Positions 44,735 through 54,692 are shown, numbered from the stretch's first letter. The stretch is DNA of 64,000 nt from Erinaceus europaeus (GCF_950295315.1 NW_026647346.1:78619-142618); one strand, 5' to 3'. Notes: generated by a model from the letters alone, not told the origin. Numbers and translations: made by a program.

Positions 44735-45490
44735 AGAGGTGGAGCTGCAGTGTAGCTCAGAGTTGAAGGGATGGACTGGACTCTATTCTGAGCTTGTATT
44801 GGAGAAGCCTTGGTGTTCCTGTTACAGTGAAACTCTCAATTCCACCCCCAGAGCAGACTCATTTCCCAAGTCGTCTTCAGGCCCAGATGAGCAAGAAACT
44901 ATACTGAAAGTCTATGTGTTATCAGGTGTCTTTAAAATGGTCGTTCTAGCCAGTCCCTCCCCCTTCCCCAATATAATGCTAAAACTCTCCCACCAATCTT
45001 TGTGCCTTGTAAGAAAAGGCCTAGCTGGCATTTTTTTTGGATCAGAATAGAATGGATTAAAATATTTTTAATATGATAATGCGAATCCAGAAGAACTGAC
45101 TTACACTTTCAAGGTTGTATTCATACTCCATCAACCCTGAGGTATTCATAAAACAAATCTTGCCTAAACTCTGAAGACAGATCATTTTAATAAGCTAGCC
45201 TGTTTAGTCATCCCACTCAGCCCCCATGGATAGAGCATCTCTCTTGTTTGGTCACTGAGGGAACATGAACTCTTCCTCTAAATAATGCCCAGCACAGAAG
45301 GACCAGGCCTGACAGGGTGACACAGGACTCTGTTTCTCTGCTGCTGCCTGTGCTCAGCCTCAGAGGACTCTCTGGGTGTAGAGTGAGTGTAAGGAGATAT
45401 GGCATTCTTCCTCAAGGCATTCTCTCTGCTGAGACTCCATATTGAATTTATCTGGATTCCAGTTACAAATATTAAGTTCAGTAAAACATA
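44735..45490. other. Copy-B-specific insert or replacement in the last intron
   Basis: Where copy A has the exon at 3948-4115 and its flanks, copy B has about 750 bases of different DNA. No gene or known repeat is recognised. The frame at 44739-45050 is not conserved in copy A. Confidence 0.5.
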
Positions 45491-45715
45491 AGGTCACATA
45501 CCTCAATTCCCCATTAAACATTTTCCTGCTAATATGCCGGGATCATGTCTCCTAGACTTAAGACTGGGTTTGCTCTCCCCTTCTGTCCCTCTACAATGGT
45601 TTCAAGTGGACCCTTGGCCCCTTGGTTCTCCAAGCCCTTCATCCTCTCACTGCCTCTGCTCTGCTCCCTGAGGCTCCTCCTTTGTCCATTGCTAAACCCA
45701 CTGCTATGTTCATAG

Positions 45716-46095
45716 GTCTCTGTGCTGGGGGTGACTCTACCTGGACCCTGGGCAGCTCTATTGACAGAGACAAGAACAAGAGTCTGTCAGTGGCTGTGGA
45801 GCAGAGGAGTGAGGACAACACTGCCTTCCGTGACATGGAAAGCACCAGGCAGTGCTCCATGTTCATTCATTGGCACAGGGCTCTGGCACGGCCACCTTTA
45901 TTGACCCAGACTGCCCTGGAGCCTAACACTGAGTTTCTGATGGGCTCTGGGGACAGGGCCACCCACAACGCGCCAGTCACCAACACTGCTCTGGCCCTTT
46001 ACAGGCCCCGTTATCCCATCAATAGTGTCATATATTGGTATATAGTCATTTGTTGTATTTTTCTGTTTATTGATATAATAAAATTTATCCTATAA
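45716..46095 (+). CDS. Copy B last coding exon
   Basis: Acceptor TATGTTCATAG|, phase 1, 125 codons plus TAA. It starts GLCAGGDSTWTLGSS like copy A and then diverges strongly. The tail IYWYIVICCIFLFIDIIKFIL is hydrophobic and unlike the acidic copy A tail; it may be an accidental extension or a membrane segment. AATAAA lies at 46077-46082, before the stop. The end of this copy may therefore be altered. Confidence 0.45.
46077..46082 (+). terminator. Possible polyadenylation signal of copy B
   Basis: AATAAA overlapping the end of the open frame. The only such signal near the 3' end of the model; usage unknown. Confidence 0.3.
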
Positions 46096-46371
46096 TTCTG
46101 TACTTATATGATCTCTATTTTTTGTTCAAGGCTCACATTAGCCCCTTGCTGAGGCCTTACCTGGGCAGTTCTGGAATCAGCCGAGGTCATGTGTGTCTCT
46201 GCTTAAATTTTATGAACTTCAGGGTAAATTTGGTTGTGTTCTCAGTCTGTCTTGTACATGCCTGTTAGCAAGCATCTCTTTCCTTACGATGTCAGAATTT
46301 TTGGAAACCTGTTCCATACATACCAAATTTCACATTTCTGAATCATAGGCTCATGTCTTTTAGAGCTTACT
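46096..46371. other. No gene seen
   Basis: AT-rich DNA between copy B and the Vingi-like insertion. Confidence 0.4.
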
Positions 46372-46382
46372 AATGCCTGGGA
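46372..46382 (+). repeat. Target-site duplication, left copy
   Basis: AATGCCTGGGA, repeated exactly at 47711-47721 around the LINE. Confidence 0.85.
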
Positions 46383-47700
46383 CGGGTGCTGTCTTTGTTG
46401 ATCTCACAGCAGCCTATGACAGGGTTTGGCACCGTGGTCTCCTAGTCAAGATCTCAAGATGCCTGCCTCCATGGGTGGCCAACACTATATCGTTTCTTCT
46501 CCAAAACAGAAGATTCCGGGTGCATCTGGGTGACAAGTTTAGCAGATGGAGACTTGTCTCAAGTGGCCTCCCCCAGGGCTCTGTTCTGGCTCCTACGCTA
46601 TTTAATATTTACATCAATGACCTCCCAGAAACTTCTTCAAGGAAGTTCATCTATGCCGATGACATCTGCTGTGCAACCCAGGCATCCAAGTTCGACATCC
46701 TTGAGGAAACACTCACGAAAGACATGTCTCTGATATCTGATTACTGTAAAAAATGGCGACTAATCCCTAGCACTGCAAAAACGGTATCATCTGTTTTCCA
46801 TCTACACCATGCCTCGGCTTCGCATGAGCTTAATGTGCAGCTTGGCGATACGAGAATCCAACATGAAGCCCAGCCAGTATATCTTGGCGTTACTCTCGAT
46901 CGCACTCTGTCATTTCACAAACATCTCATAGAAACTGCAGCAAAGGTGGGCGCGAGGAATAACATCATTGCAAGACTGGCCAGTTCCTCATGGGGCGCGA
47001 GTGCTTCCACACTGAGATCATCATCTCTGGCATTATTCTATTCCACTGCAGAATACTGTGCCCCAGTATGGTTCCGTAGCCCCCATGTCCACCTGGTCGA
47101 TTCCAAATTATATTCCTCCATGAGGATAATTTCTGGAACTATCCGTTCCACCCCGGTTCCATGGCTGCCAGTTCTTAGCAACATCGCCCCGCCAGATATC
47201 CGTTGGGATGCGGCATCATCTAAGTTCATTTCCCACGTCTACGCTCGGTTCATTTCCCACGTCTACGCTTGACCGGACCTGACAATATACGCAGATATCT
47301 TCACCCACCCTGTCCAACGCTTGACGTCTCGTCACCCAATCTGGTCCCCTACGCCTACAGTGAACTTCTCTGTCCCAGACTCTTGGAAAGAGAGTTGGCA
47401 GTCAGCTGAGGTAAAGAACAAACACCTCATCACAGACCCCTGCAAGTGTCAACCCGGCTTTGACCTAGCACGTTATGATTGGGCCCCCTTAATCGCTATC
47501 GAACAGGCCATGGCTGGTGTGCCGCTATTTTCCATCGCTGGGGAGCCAGAGACGACCCGAACTGCCCCTGCAGCTACAGACAGACTATGACCCACATAGT
47601 CAACGACTGCCATCTCTACAGATTCAAAGGAGGTCTCGAAATTTTACATCAGGCTCAACCTGATGCTGTTGACTGGCTACGAAAGAAGGGCAAACGCTAG
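46383..47700 (+). pseudogene. Vingi-like ORF: reverse transcriptase and C-terminal zinc region
   Basis: The open part (to 47272) holds VDLTAAYDRVWHRG (first catalytic Asp), GLPQGSVLAPTLFNIY and FIYADD (catalytic Asp pair), followed by the thumb-like YLGVTLDRTLSFHKH, YSTAEYCAPVW and PWLPVLSNIAPP. After the TGA at 47270 the same frame continues as far as about 47490 (PTPTVNF, CKCQPGFDLARYDW). A shifted frame then gives NRYRTGHGWCAAIFHRWG and CPCSYRQTMTHIVNDC, and ends in a TAG at 47698. The missing N-terminal endonuclease was lost by 5' truncation. Confidence 0.85.
47225..47269 (+). repeat. 24-bp tandem duplication inside the LINE
   Basis: TTCATTTCCCACGTCTACGCT(CGG) occurs twice in a row, giving FISHVYA twice just before the stop. 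Confidence 0.9.
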
Positions 47701-47710
47701 AAGAAGAAGA

Positions 47711-47721
47711 AATGCCTGGGA
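47711..47721 (+). repeat. Target-site duplication, right copy
   Basis: AATGCCTGGGA directly after the AAG-rich tail. Confidence 0.85.
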
Positions 47722-47985
47722 TTATTATTATTATTTTTATTGTTGAAGTTACTGTTGTTGATATCATCGTTGTCATTGGATAGGACTGAGAGAAATGGAA
47801 AGAGGCTGCAGGGGGGTCACTTCACAGGTGGTGAAGCAGGTCTGCAGGTGTCTATCTTTCTCTCCGTCTCTCTCTTCCCTTCCTCTCTCCATTTCTCTCT
47901 GTCCTATGTAACAATGATGACATCAATAACAACAACAATAATAACTATAACAATAAAAAGCAAGGGCAGAAAGGGAAAATAAACC
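47722..47985. repeat. Inverted SINE pair (foldback)
   Basis: A reversed SINE 3' part (47722-47806, GGATAGGACTGAGAGAAATGG) is fused head-on to a forward SINE (47807-47985) starting at CTGCAGGGGGGTCACTTCAC and containing CCATTTCTCTCTGTCCTATG. The two arms can pair over about 70 bases with a loop of about 90. Confidence 0.8.
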
Positions 47986-48059
47986 CACATGTGCATACAT
48001 AATAAAGGACTAAAACCTTTTCAGTAGGGGGGAAAGAAGTCCTGTTCAATAGCTGACGA

Positions 48060-48740
48060 TGGGTAGTCAATTGGAGAAAAATGAAACTGCACCAGTAATT
48101 AACACCATATGCCAAATTAACTCAAAATGGGTCAAAGATCTGGTTATTGGAACTGAGAACAAAAAATATAGAGAAAACATTGGTGAAAAACATCCACAAT
48201 TTAACATCAGGCTCTATTTGGAGACTCATTGCTATGAGTAAGCAAAACTAAAACAAGGATAAATTACTGGGACTACATCAAATATATAAGGGAGTCGGGC
48301 TGTAGCTCAGCGGGTTAAGCGCAGGTGGCACAAAGCACAAGGTCAGCATAAGGATCCTGGTTCGAGCCCCAGGCTCCCCACCTGCAGGGGAGTTGCTTCA
48401 CAAGCGGTGAAGCAGGTCTGCAGGTGTCTATCTTTCTCTGTCCCTCTCTGTCTTCCCCTCCTCTCTCCATTTCTCTCTGTCCTATCTAACAAAGACAACA
48501 TCAATAACAATAATAACTACAACAACAACAAAAAAAACAACAAAAGAGAAAATAAATAAAATATTTTTTTAAAAAATTACTGGGATTACATCAAATATAT
48601 CAGCTTCTACGAATTTAACAGCTTCTTCTAAAATAAACAGACACAGACACAAACACACACACACACACACAAAGGTAACCCAGAATTTGGCAGAAGATAC
48701 CTGGATGTCACACAACTGACAAGAAATGGATAACAAATGA
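48060..48740 (+). mobile_element. Old L1 ORF2 C-terminal fragment (interrupted)
   Basis: INSKWVKDLVIGTENKKY and a following YISFYEFNSFF-type remnant match the ORF2 end; a SINE splits it. A frame at 48059-48241 is the intact part. Confidence 0.75.
48291..48572 (+). repeat. SINE with 26-bp target duplication, absent from block D copy 2
   Basis: Well-preserved: GGGAGTCGGGCTGTAGCTCAG, GGTTCGAGCCCC, CTCCCCACCTGCAGGGGAG. The sequence starting AATTACTGGGACTACATC is present before (48262) and after (48573). The partner block at 58606 has the uninterrupted site. Confidence 0.95.
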
Positions 48741-49009
48741 TAATAAACAAATCATATGACTCAACGATAACAACAGAACAGACTCATTATTAAATCACTA
48801 ATAAAAATAGAAAAAAAAACAATCAATGTTCCTCCCTCAACAAGTGTATAGAGAACATGTTTTCTTTAGTATTTGTGTTAAGCTAGCTAGGCTAAATAAA
48901 CTCTTTTCTAAATATACTACAGAATGGATGTAGAGCCTCAGAAAGTTACTAAGAAGGCACATAGCAGATAGTGTGCTTCTTTGTTTTTATAGATTTTTTT
49001 TCTCTTGCT

Positions 49010-49660
49010 TTCTTTAAATTAGTGATTCAATAATGATTAGGAAGATTGTGGGATAAGAGAAGTACAATCCCATACAATTCCAGTCACCGTAGTTCCCTAT
49101 ACTGTCCCCTCCACTGGAAGGTTACCTAATCTTTATCCCTCTGTGAGAATGGACAAAAGATTCCTTTTTTTTTCCTCCAGGGTTACAGCTGTGGCTTGGT
49201 GCCTGCACTACAGTCCACTGCTTCTGGAGGTCATTATTTTCCATTCTTTTGTCTTTGTTGTTACTGCTGTGGTTATTGTTGCCATTGCTATTGTTGTTGG
49301 ATAAGACAGACAGAAATCCAGACAGGATGGGAAGACAGAGGTGGGGAGATAAAGACAGATACCTGCATACCTGCTTCACCACTTATGAAGTGCCAACTCA
49401 GCAGTTGCGGAACTGGGGGCTCGAACTGGGATCCTTACTCCAATCCTGGAGCTTTGTGCCATGTGCGCTTAACCCGCTGCCCTAACACCCAGCCCCTGGA
49501 CCAAAGACTTTATGGGGTGCAGAAAGTAGAGTTGTGACTTCTGTAATTCCTTCTCCACTGGACATGGTCATGGACAGGTAAGTCCATACCCCCAACCTGT
49601 TTCTGTCTTTCCCTAGTGAGGCAGCAGGGCTTTGGGGAGGTAACAGTTATATCTTTTTTT
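49010..49660 (-). repeat. Family Y, reverse copy interrupted by a SINE
   Basis: ACAATCCCATACAATTCCAG, CTTTATCCCTCTGTGAGAATGG and, after the SINE, TTCTCCACTGGACATGG and CTGTTTCTGTCTTTCCCTAGTG, the reverse of family Y. Confidence 0.7.
49165..49497 (-). repeat. tRNA-derived SINE (nearly full length)
   Basis: CTCCAGGGTTACAGCTGTGGC start, GATAAGACAGACAGAAATCC, GGGGCTCGAACTGGGATCC, CCCTAACACCCAGCCCC end. Confidence 0.9.
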
Positions 49661-49689
49661 CAGTCTCCTATGATTTCACATGAAAAATG

Positions 49690-50013
49690 TTGATTTTCTT
49701 AAACCTCTGGGGTTATTGCTGGGGCTCAGTGCCTGCACTATAATCCACTGCTCCTGGAGGCTATTTTCCCTTTTGTTGCTAATCATTTTTGTTATTAACA
49801 CTGTTGTCACTGTTGTTGGATAGGACAGAGAGAATCTGAAAGAGGACAGGAAGACAGAGACAGGGAAAGAGAGAGAGACACCTACAGTCCTGCTTTACCT
49901 CTTGTGAAGTGACCCCCCTGCAGGTGGGGAGCAAGGGTCTCCAACTGGGACTCTTAGGCCAGTCTTTGAGATTTGCACCATGTGTGCTTAAACCACTGCA
50001 CTGCCGCCTGGTC
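49690..50013 (-). repeat. tRNA-derived SINE
   Basis: CTGGGGTTATTGCTGGGGC, GGATAGGACAGAGAGAATC, GAAGTGACCCCCCTGCAGG, GCACTGCCGCCTGGTCC. Confidence 0.9.
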
Positions 50014-50159
50014 CTCGATTTTTTTTTCTTTTATAATATACTTGTTAATTTTTTACAAGATGCTTTCAAATTATTTTTTAATTTCATTTATTTATTTTCC
50101 CTTTTGCTGCCCTTGTTGTTTCTAATTCTTCATAACAGCTGACTCTATCTTTTCAAATA

Positions 50160-50510
50160 GTCTCTGAGTAAAGAATATTTCATGCTCCTACGGGAGGCTG
50201 GACAACATACCCTATGTTCCACCTGAGGATGATGGATCCTAAATTGGGGCAGCTTGGAACATTCGTACTCATGACCACAGAATGTGAACTCAGATCTATA
50301 GGGATGCAGAGGTCATATAGGCTCCTAAGATGAATATGGGCATCAAATCAGATCAAATTTTTGGGGCTTACAGTCATCAATATTTATACACCTTTCCCAC
50401 ATTTGGGAGCTACTCTCTTCCCTGATTCAGCTTTCTGGTCCTTTTTCCAGCCATGATATCATCTTCAGGATCTTCCCCCATAATCTACCTCTTGAATTAC
50501 CGACTTTTAT
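50160..50510 (+). repeat. Family Y, forward copy (5' part)
   Basis: GAATGTGAACTCAGATCTATAGG, then ACAGTCATCAATATTTATAC and GAGCTACTCTCTTCCCTG; same as 60125-60430. Confidence 0.7.
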
Positions 50511-50520
50511 AATCAACATG

Positions 50521-51530
50521 AAATTTAATTTTAGATCTACTAGTGGGTGGCATTTCTTTTTAGAAAACTTAATTGAAGAGTTAGATGAGAATACAGAAAC
50601 GACTGTTTATATTCATTAAAATTAGGCACCAAGAATGATCACGGGAATGTAGGGCTCAAAGACATCTCATTAACTCATTAACTAATCATATCTCTGCACA
50701 TATTTGCAGGGATTTTTACATGAACTGTCTGTCACAAGGTGATAGTTAAATCTCTGATTTGTGCAGAATGTAGGGAAGAGATGATCTGGCAAGAGGGAGA
50801 TGACACACCCCATATTGTTAAAGAGATTACCAAAAATTAACAAAAACCATGCACTTGAATTAAGTGAGGAAGAAAAGAAGCAACAATCTACACGAGAGAC
50901 AAATAGTTAAAAGCCCTCAAAGATCTACTGTTTAACATTATGTTTTAAAGCACTGACATGATGGAGAAAAGGAATCATTTAGGTTTTTCAATCAATTTGT
51001 ATTTTTTTCAGGTAAATAAAGTGTTTTTATTTCTAGGGAGGTGCTAAAATCAGTGAGAAAACAACATAAAATTGAAACCAATAATCAATGCTATAGTCTA
51101 TAGAATTCTTAGTGAGATGCTTTTTCAGCTGAATTATCTAATTCATTCTTATTCTTTGAGTTCATCTGGAAGTATTATTACTATTTATTAGTGTTCTGGC
51201 CATTTCTCATAGATGTCCCAGTTTTGTCCTTCTGACCAAGTAGTTATGATCTCACAGAAAACATGTTTACTTATGGCAGCTGCAGTTGATCTTGAGCAAG
51301 GGAGAAAAGCTTCAACTAAGTATGAACAGGTGATGTGCAACTTAAAAGGAAATGCATGAATTCGATGTGTTACTCGGTGTTTTTGCCTTTTCTGGTGCAG
51401 TTCTTTTTTATACTCCTTAGAGAATCATTTCCTCCATTCCATAAATATACAAGTGTTTGTAAAAGGTTTCCATTTTTAAATAAATACATTAAAATAATAA
51501 TGAAAAAGAAATTGCTATTTGTTTTTTAAA
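50521..51530. other. No gene seen
   Basis: About 1 kb of AT-rich, apparently unique DNA. Confidence 0.45.
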
Positions 51531-51658
51531 AAACACAGAAAACGAGTCTAACATATCAAGAAAATAATTCACCAAGTAAAACGGGATTCATCCCTGAGAA
51601 ACAGGAATGGATCAATATGTGAAGTCCAATCAATAAAATCTACCATGCCAGAAAAAGG

Positions 51659-51703
<45 letters not shown>

Positions 51704-52915
51704 AAAAGAAAAAATCACAACCTAGTAAACACCATTAAGACAAACCCACAGCTAACATCATTCTCAATGGGGAAAACCAAACAAGGATGTCCACTACCTC
51801 CACTGTTATTCACTATAGTCACTGAGGTCCTCACCACTGCAGCCAGACAAGAAAGAGATATCAAATATATGCAAATTAGAAAGAAAAATTAAACTAGCAC
51901 TATTTGCTACTGACTGATAACATGTCTGGAGAACCTCAAGGCTCTACGGACAAACTACTGAAGTATTTAATAAATTTCATAAAGTAACAGGATATAAAGT
52001 CAATACTCATAAGTCTGTGTCATTTCTGTATACAAAAAAAGTTAGAAGAGAGTAAAATAAAAGACTCAAGTACATTTACAATCAAAACCAAAAATATAAA
52101 ATACCTTGGGATGGTCTCACAAAGGAGGTTAAAAAAAATAAACCACACAAACACATAAAGGAAAACTATTGGGCACTGTTAAAAGAAATAGAGAATTTCT
52201 TTTCACACAAGAATTGAAGAACATTCGTCGTCCCTGGATTGGAAGAATAAACAATATTAAATGGTCTTTCTACCAAAACTAATGTACAATTACAATGCAA
52301 CCCCTATCAAGACTCAGTGGCATATTTCAAGAAAATTGAACAACTTGTCTAAAAGTTTTGTACGTAATCATATTTTTCTGAATGCACAGTAATATTCCCA
52401 TATATATAATATATATAATATATAACCCATAACTCCATACAGGCATTTATCCAAAGTACACTCAAATGTGAAGGGACATAGACACTCTTATGTTCATAGC
52501 TGCATTATTCACAATAGTCAAAGAGTGGAAGCAGCCTAAATGCCATCATCAGAAGACTAGCTAAAGAAGTTATGGGATATATATTCAGTGGAATGCTAAT
52601 CTGCAATCAAAGAGAGATGCTATTGTGTCTTTCAGGACAAAATGGATAGAACTGGAGATGATTTTGTTTATAGATATAAATAAAGGCATTAAAGACAATT
52701 CTCAGATGGTTTCACTCATGTGGTATATAGAGAACTGAAACATATGAACTTGAAAAAACAAAACAGAATCAAGCGAAGTGTAAGACTTGTGAGAACTCTA
52801 ACGGTCATCTCTGGGTAGTGGAGTGGTTGGGATTCAGGACTCTGGTACTGAGTGTGAGATGGCACTATACACTGGAATTTTACAATCTAATAATAAAATT
52901 TAAAAACACAAGAAT
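51531..52915 (+). mobile_element. Old L1 ORF2 3' part
   Basis: Conserved L1 order on the + strand: TCAATGGGGAAAACCAAACA, CCTCCACTGTTATTCACTATAG, GGATATAAAGTCAATACTCA, AACTGGAGATGATTTTG, ending near 52915. A (GA)n run sits at 51657-51701. Many stops; much older than the L1 at 37 kb. Confidence 0.85.
51657..51701. repeat. (GA)n microsatellite
   Basis: About 20 GA units inside the old L1. Confidence 0.9.
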
Positions 52916-52947
52916 CAGATAAAAATGAAATAAAAAGTGAAGAAAGA

Positions 52948-53055
52948 GGACTGGAGATGTATTCCATCAAGCAGGACAAGAATCTTGCCACGCACGTGGT
53001 CCAGATTCAGGTTCTAGTACCATAGTGAGGTACCACAGCACCAGAGCAAGTTTCA
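52948..53055 (+). repeat. Short SINE-like element
   Basis: GACTGGAGATGTATTCCATC ... CCACGCACGTGGTCCAG ... GTTCTAGTACCATAG; related to the third SINE family. Confidence 0.4.
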
Positions 53056-53065
53056 GAGAGTGGTC

Positions 53066-53107
53066 TTTCTTCCTTCCTACCTCCTTCCTCCCTTCCTTCC
53101 TTCCTTC

Positions 53108-53162
<55 letters not shown>

Positions 53163-53175
53163 TATTCCTTGCTTC
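53066..53175. repeat. (TTCC)n(TTTC)n microsatellite
   Basis: Tetranucleotide array; gives Ser/Phe/Leu pseudo-frames on both strands. Confidence 0.95.
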
Positions 53176-53204
53176 CTTTCTCCCTCACTCCCTCTACCTC
53201 TCTC

Positions 53205-53436
53205 TTCCCTCTCTATTATTATTCCTATTGTCGATGTTGGTAAAGTCAGAGAGAGATCCAGAGAAGAGGGGGAGACAGAGATGGAAGAGAAAGAAAGACA
53301 CCTGTAGACCTAATTCACCACCTACCAAGCGAACCCCCTGCAGGTGAGGAGCCAGGTGCTGGAACCTGGAGCCTTATGCCAGTCCTTGCGCTTCATCCCT
53401 TTTGCGCTTAACCCGCTGCACCACTACCCAGGTCCC
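53205..53436 (-). repeat. tRNA-derived SINE
   Basis: AAGAGGGGGAGACAGAGATGG, CCCCCTGCAGGTGAGGAGCC, GCGCTTAACCCGCTGCACC. Confidence 0.85.
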
Positions 53437-53439
53437 TCA

Positions 53440-53640
53440 TTCTTCCTTTCTTTCATCTTTCTATGTTGGATAGATATAGCCAGAAATTGAAAGGGGGAGA
53501 TACAGAGGGAGAGAGACAGAGAGACACCTGCAGCCCTGCTTCACCACTGGTGAAACTTCTCCCCCACCCCTGCAGATGGGGCTGGTGGCTTGACCCTGTG
53601 TCCTTGCACAGTGTAACATGTGCCACCATCTGACCCCAGC
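53440..53640 (-). repeat. tRNA-derived SINE
   Basis: GGATAGATATAGCCAGAAATTG, ACACCTGCAGCCCTGCTTC, GTGCCACCATCTGACCCC. Confidence 0.85.
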
Positions 53641-53644
53641 AGTG

Positions 53645-54085
53645 GTGTTTCGGTCTATCACTATATGAATGGGCAACGTCAGCCAGAGTGACGAGACATG
53701 CTAGAAGCCTGAGGTCCTCCCCACCCGCCCAAACAAAAGGAGAGGAAGAGGAACTAAAACTCTTGGAGCAGCAAAACTTCCTGGAAAATAGATGGGGACG
53801 ACGGACTTTCCCATTCAAACCAGGAGGTGCAGCAAGTTCTGGGAGCTGAGCTGAAGAAAAGGACTGTTGAAGAGGTCAGGCAACAGCACCAAGGCCTCCA
53901 CCAGGAGGAAACAGTGCACAGCAGGAACATGTAAGGAGGCTGAGCAGTCAGTCTTCAAGGCCTAGTTTATCAGATCAAAGCACAAGAAAAACTCAGAAAC
54001 TTCAAAGATGGTGTCCCAAAGAAGAAGCTGTTGAATAAAACCCTTGAAGATCACCTGAAAGTTAAATAAAAAAAAAAAAAAACAG
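53645..54085 (+). pseudogene. Possible processed pseudogene with poly(A) tail
   Basis: Sequence without SINE or L1 character ending in a 15-base A run (54067-54084) after TAAATA. Broken frames give Glu/Gln/Leu-rich, coiled-coil-like peptides such as EELKLLEQQNFLE and KAQEKLRNFKDGVPKKK, the latter closing with LNKTLEDHLKVK and a stop. Source gene not recognised. An unknown retroposon is the alternative. Confidence 0.4.
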
Positions 54086-54690
54086 GACACTGAGTCTATT
54101 CTGCAACACAGCCTGTAGTGAACATGGACATCCACATTAAAAGAGGTCTGAACAGCAGAAGCAGCAACAGGTGGGTGAAAAAACTCACCAGCCAGGGAAG
54201 AGACCAGGGGGTGCTCCGTGGATGTCTAGGAGACAAGCAAGAGGACCGAGTTTAACTGAATTTGGAGTTGTTCCTACATGTGATCTGAAAGGGTCACCTG
54301 TCCCCTAGTTAATCCACACTTGGGTACATTAAGCATGAGTGTGACAGACACTCTTCCAAGACTTCATGGAAAGTCTCCGTACAGGTCCAGAGGTATGCTG
54401 TTCTCATGAATCTTCACTGAGACTGGCCGCCCAGCTGGTGAGTGAGTCAACCCTGGGGGCTTTTTTGAAGTTATTTATTGCTCCTCATCATCACTGTACT
54501 TTGCTCTTGGTTTTAATCAAGTATCAAAGAAATTAGATTCGTTAACATTTCAAATGTGTACAATGAAAGGAAAGGCTATGTAACTAAAAAGACTACTAAT
54601 CACATTCTAGAAACAATTTTATTTTTCATTATCTACTGCAATTCACGTCTAGACCATCCCCCAACAGCACTGTTGTTTTATCTGATGTCT
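54086..54690. other. No gene seen
   Basis: About 600 bases with no recognised repeat or coding frame. Confidence 0.4.
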
Positions 54691-54692
54691 GC

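Larger units (their letters stand above)
31946..46095 (+). other. Copy B of the ARHGAP20-like gene (complete gene model)
   Basis: Seven exons: 31946-32010, 33202-33360, 35091-35210, 36418-36517, 43943-43985, 44467-44613 and 45716-46095. They sum to 1014 bases, 338 codons with the stop. Phases run 2, 2, 0, 0, 1, 1 and agree at every junction, and the ATG has an in-frame TAG eight codon bases upstream. Exons 2-4 form a PH-like domain. Exons 5-7 are low-complexity or unrecognised, and no RhoGAP or RA domain is seen. The large fourth intron carries an almost full-length L1. A duplicated neighbour (copy A) supports the exon borders. Whether the short product is functional is unknown. Confidence 0.6.
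46383..47710 (+). mobile_element. 5'-truncated Vingi-like non-LTR retrotransposon
   Basis: A 1.33-kb insertion between perfect 11-bp target duplications. It begins inside the reverse-transcriptase domain and ends with a C-terminal CCHC-like region and an (AAG)n tail. The RT is not L1, L2 or BovB type; it is of the jockey/ingi group common in invertebrates. There is no RNase H after RT. The clade Vingi, described from hedgehogs, fits all of this. Two lesions make it dead: a TGA at 47270 beside a 24-bp tandem duplication, and a frameshift near 47490. Confidence 0.85.
47990..50520 (+). repeat. Duplicated block D, copy 1
   Basis: Matches 58325-60430 in the same order and orientation: an old L1 ORF2 piece, reversed family Y sequence with an inserted SINE, a further SINE and forward family Y sequence. 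Copy 1 has an extra SINE at 48291-48572. Confidence 0.85.

Noticed and set aside
53025..53347. Ser/Phe-rich frames
   Set aside because: Translations of a (TTTC)n microsatellite and a SINE.
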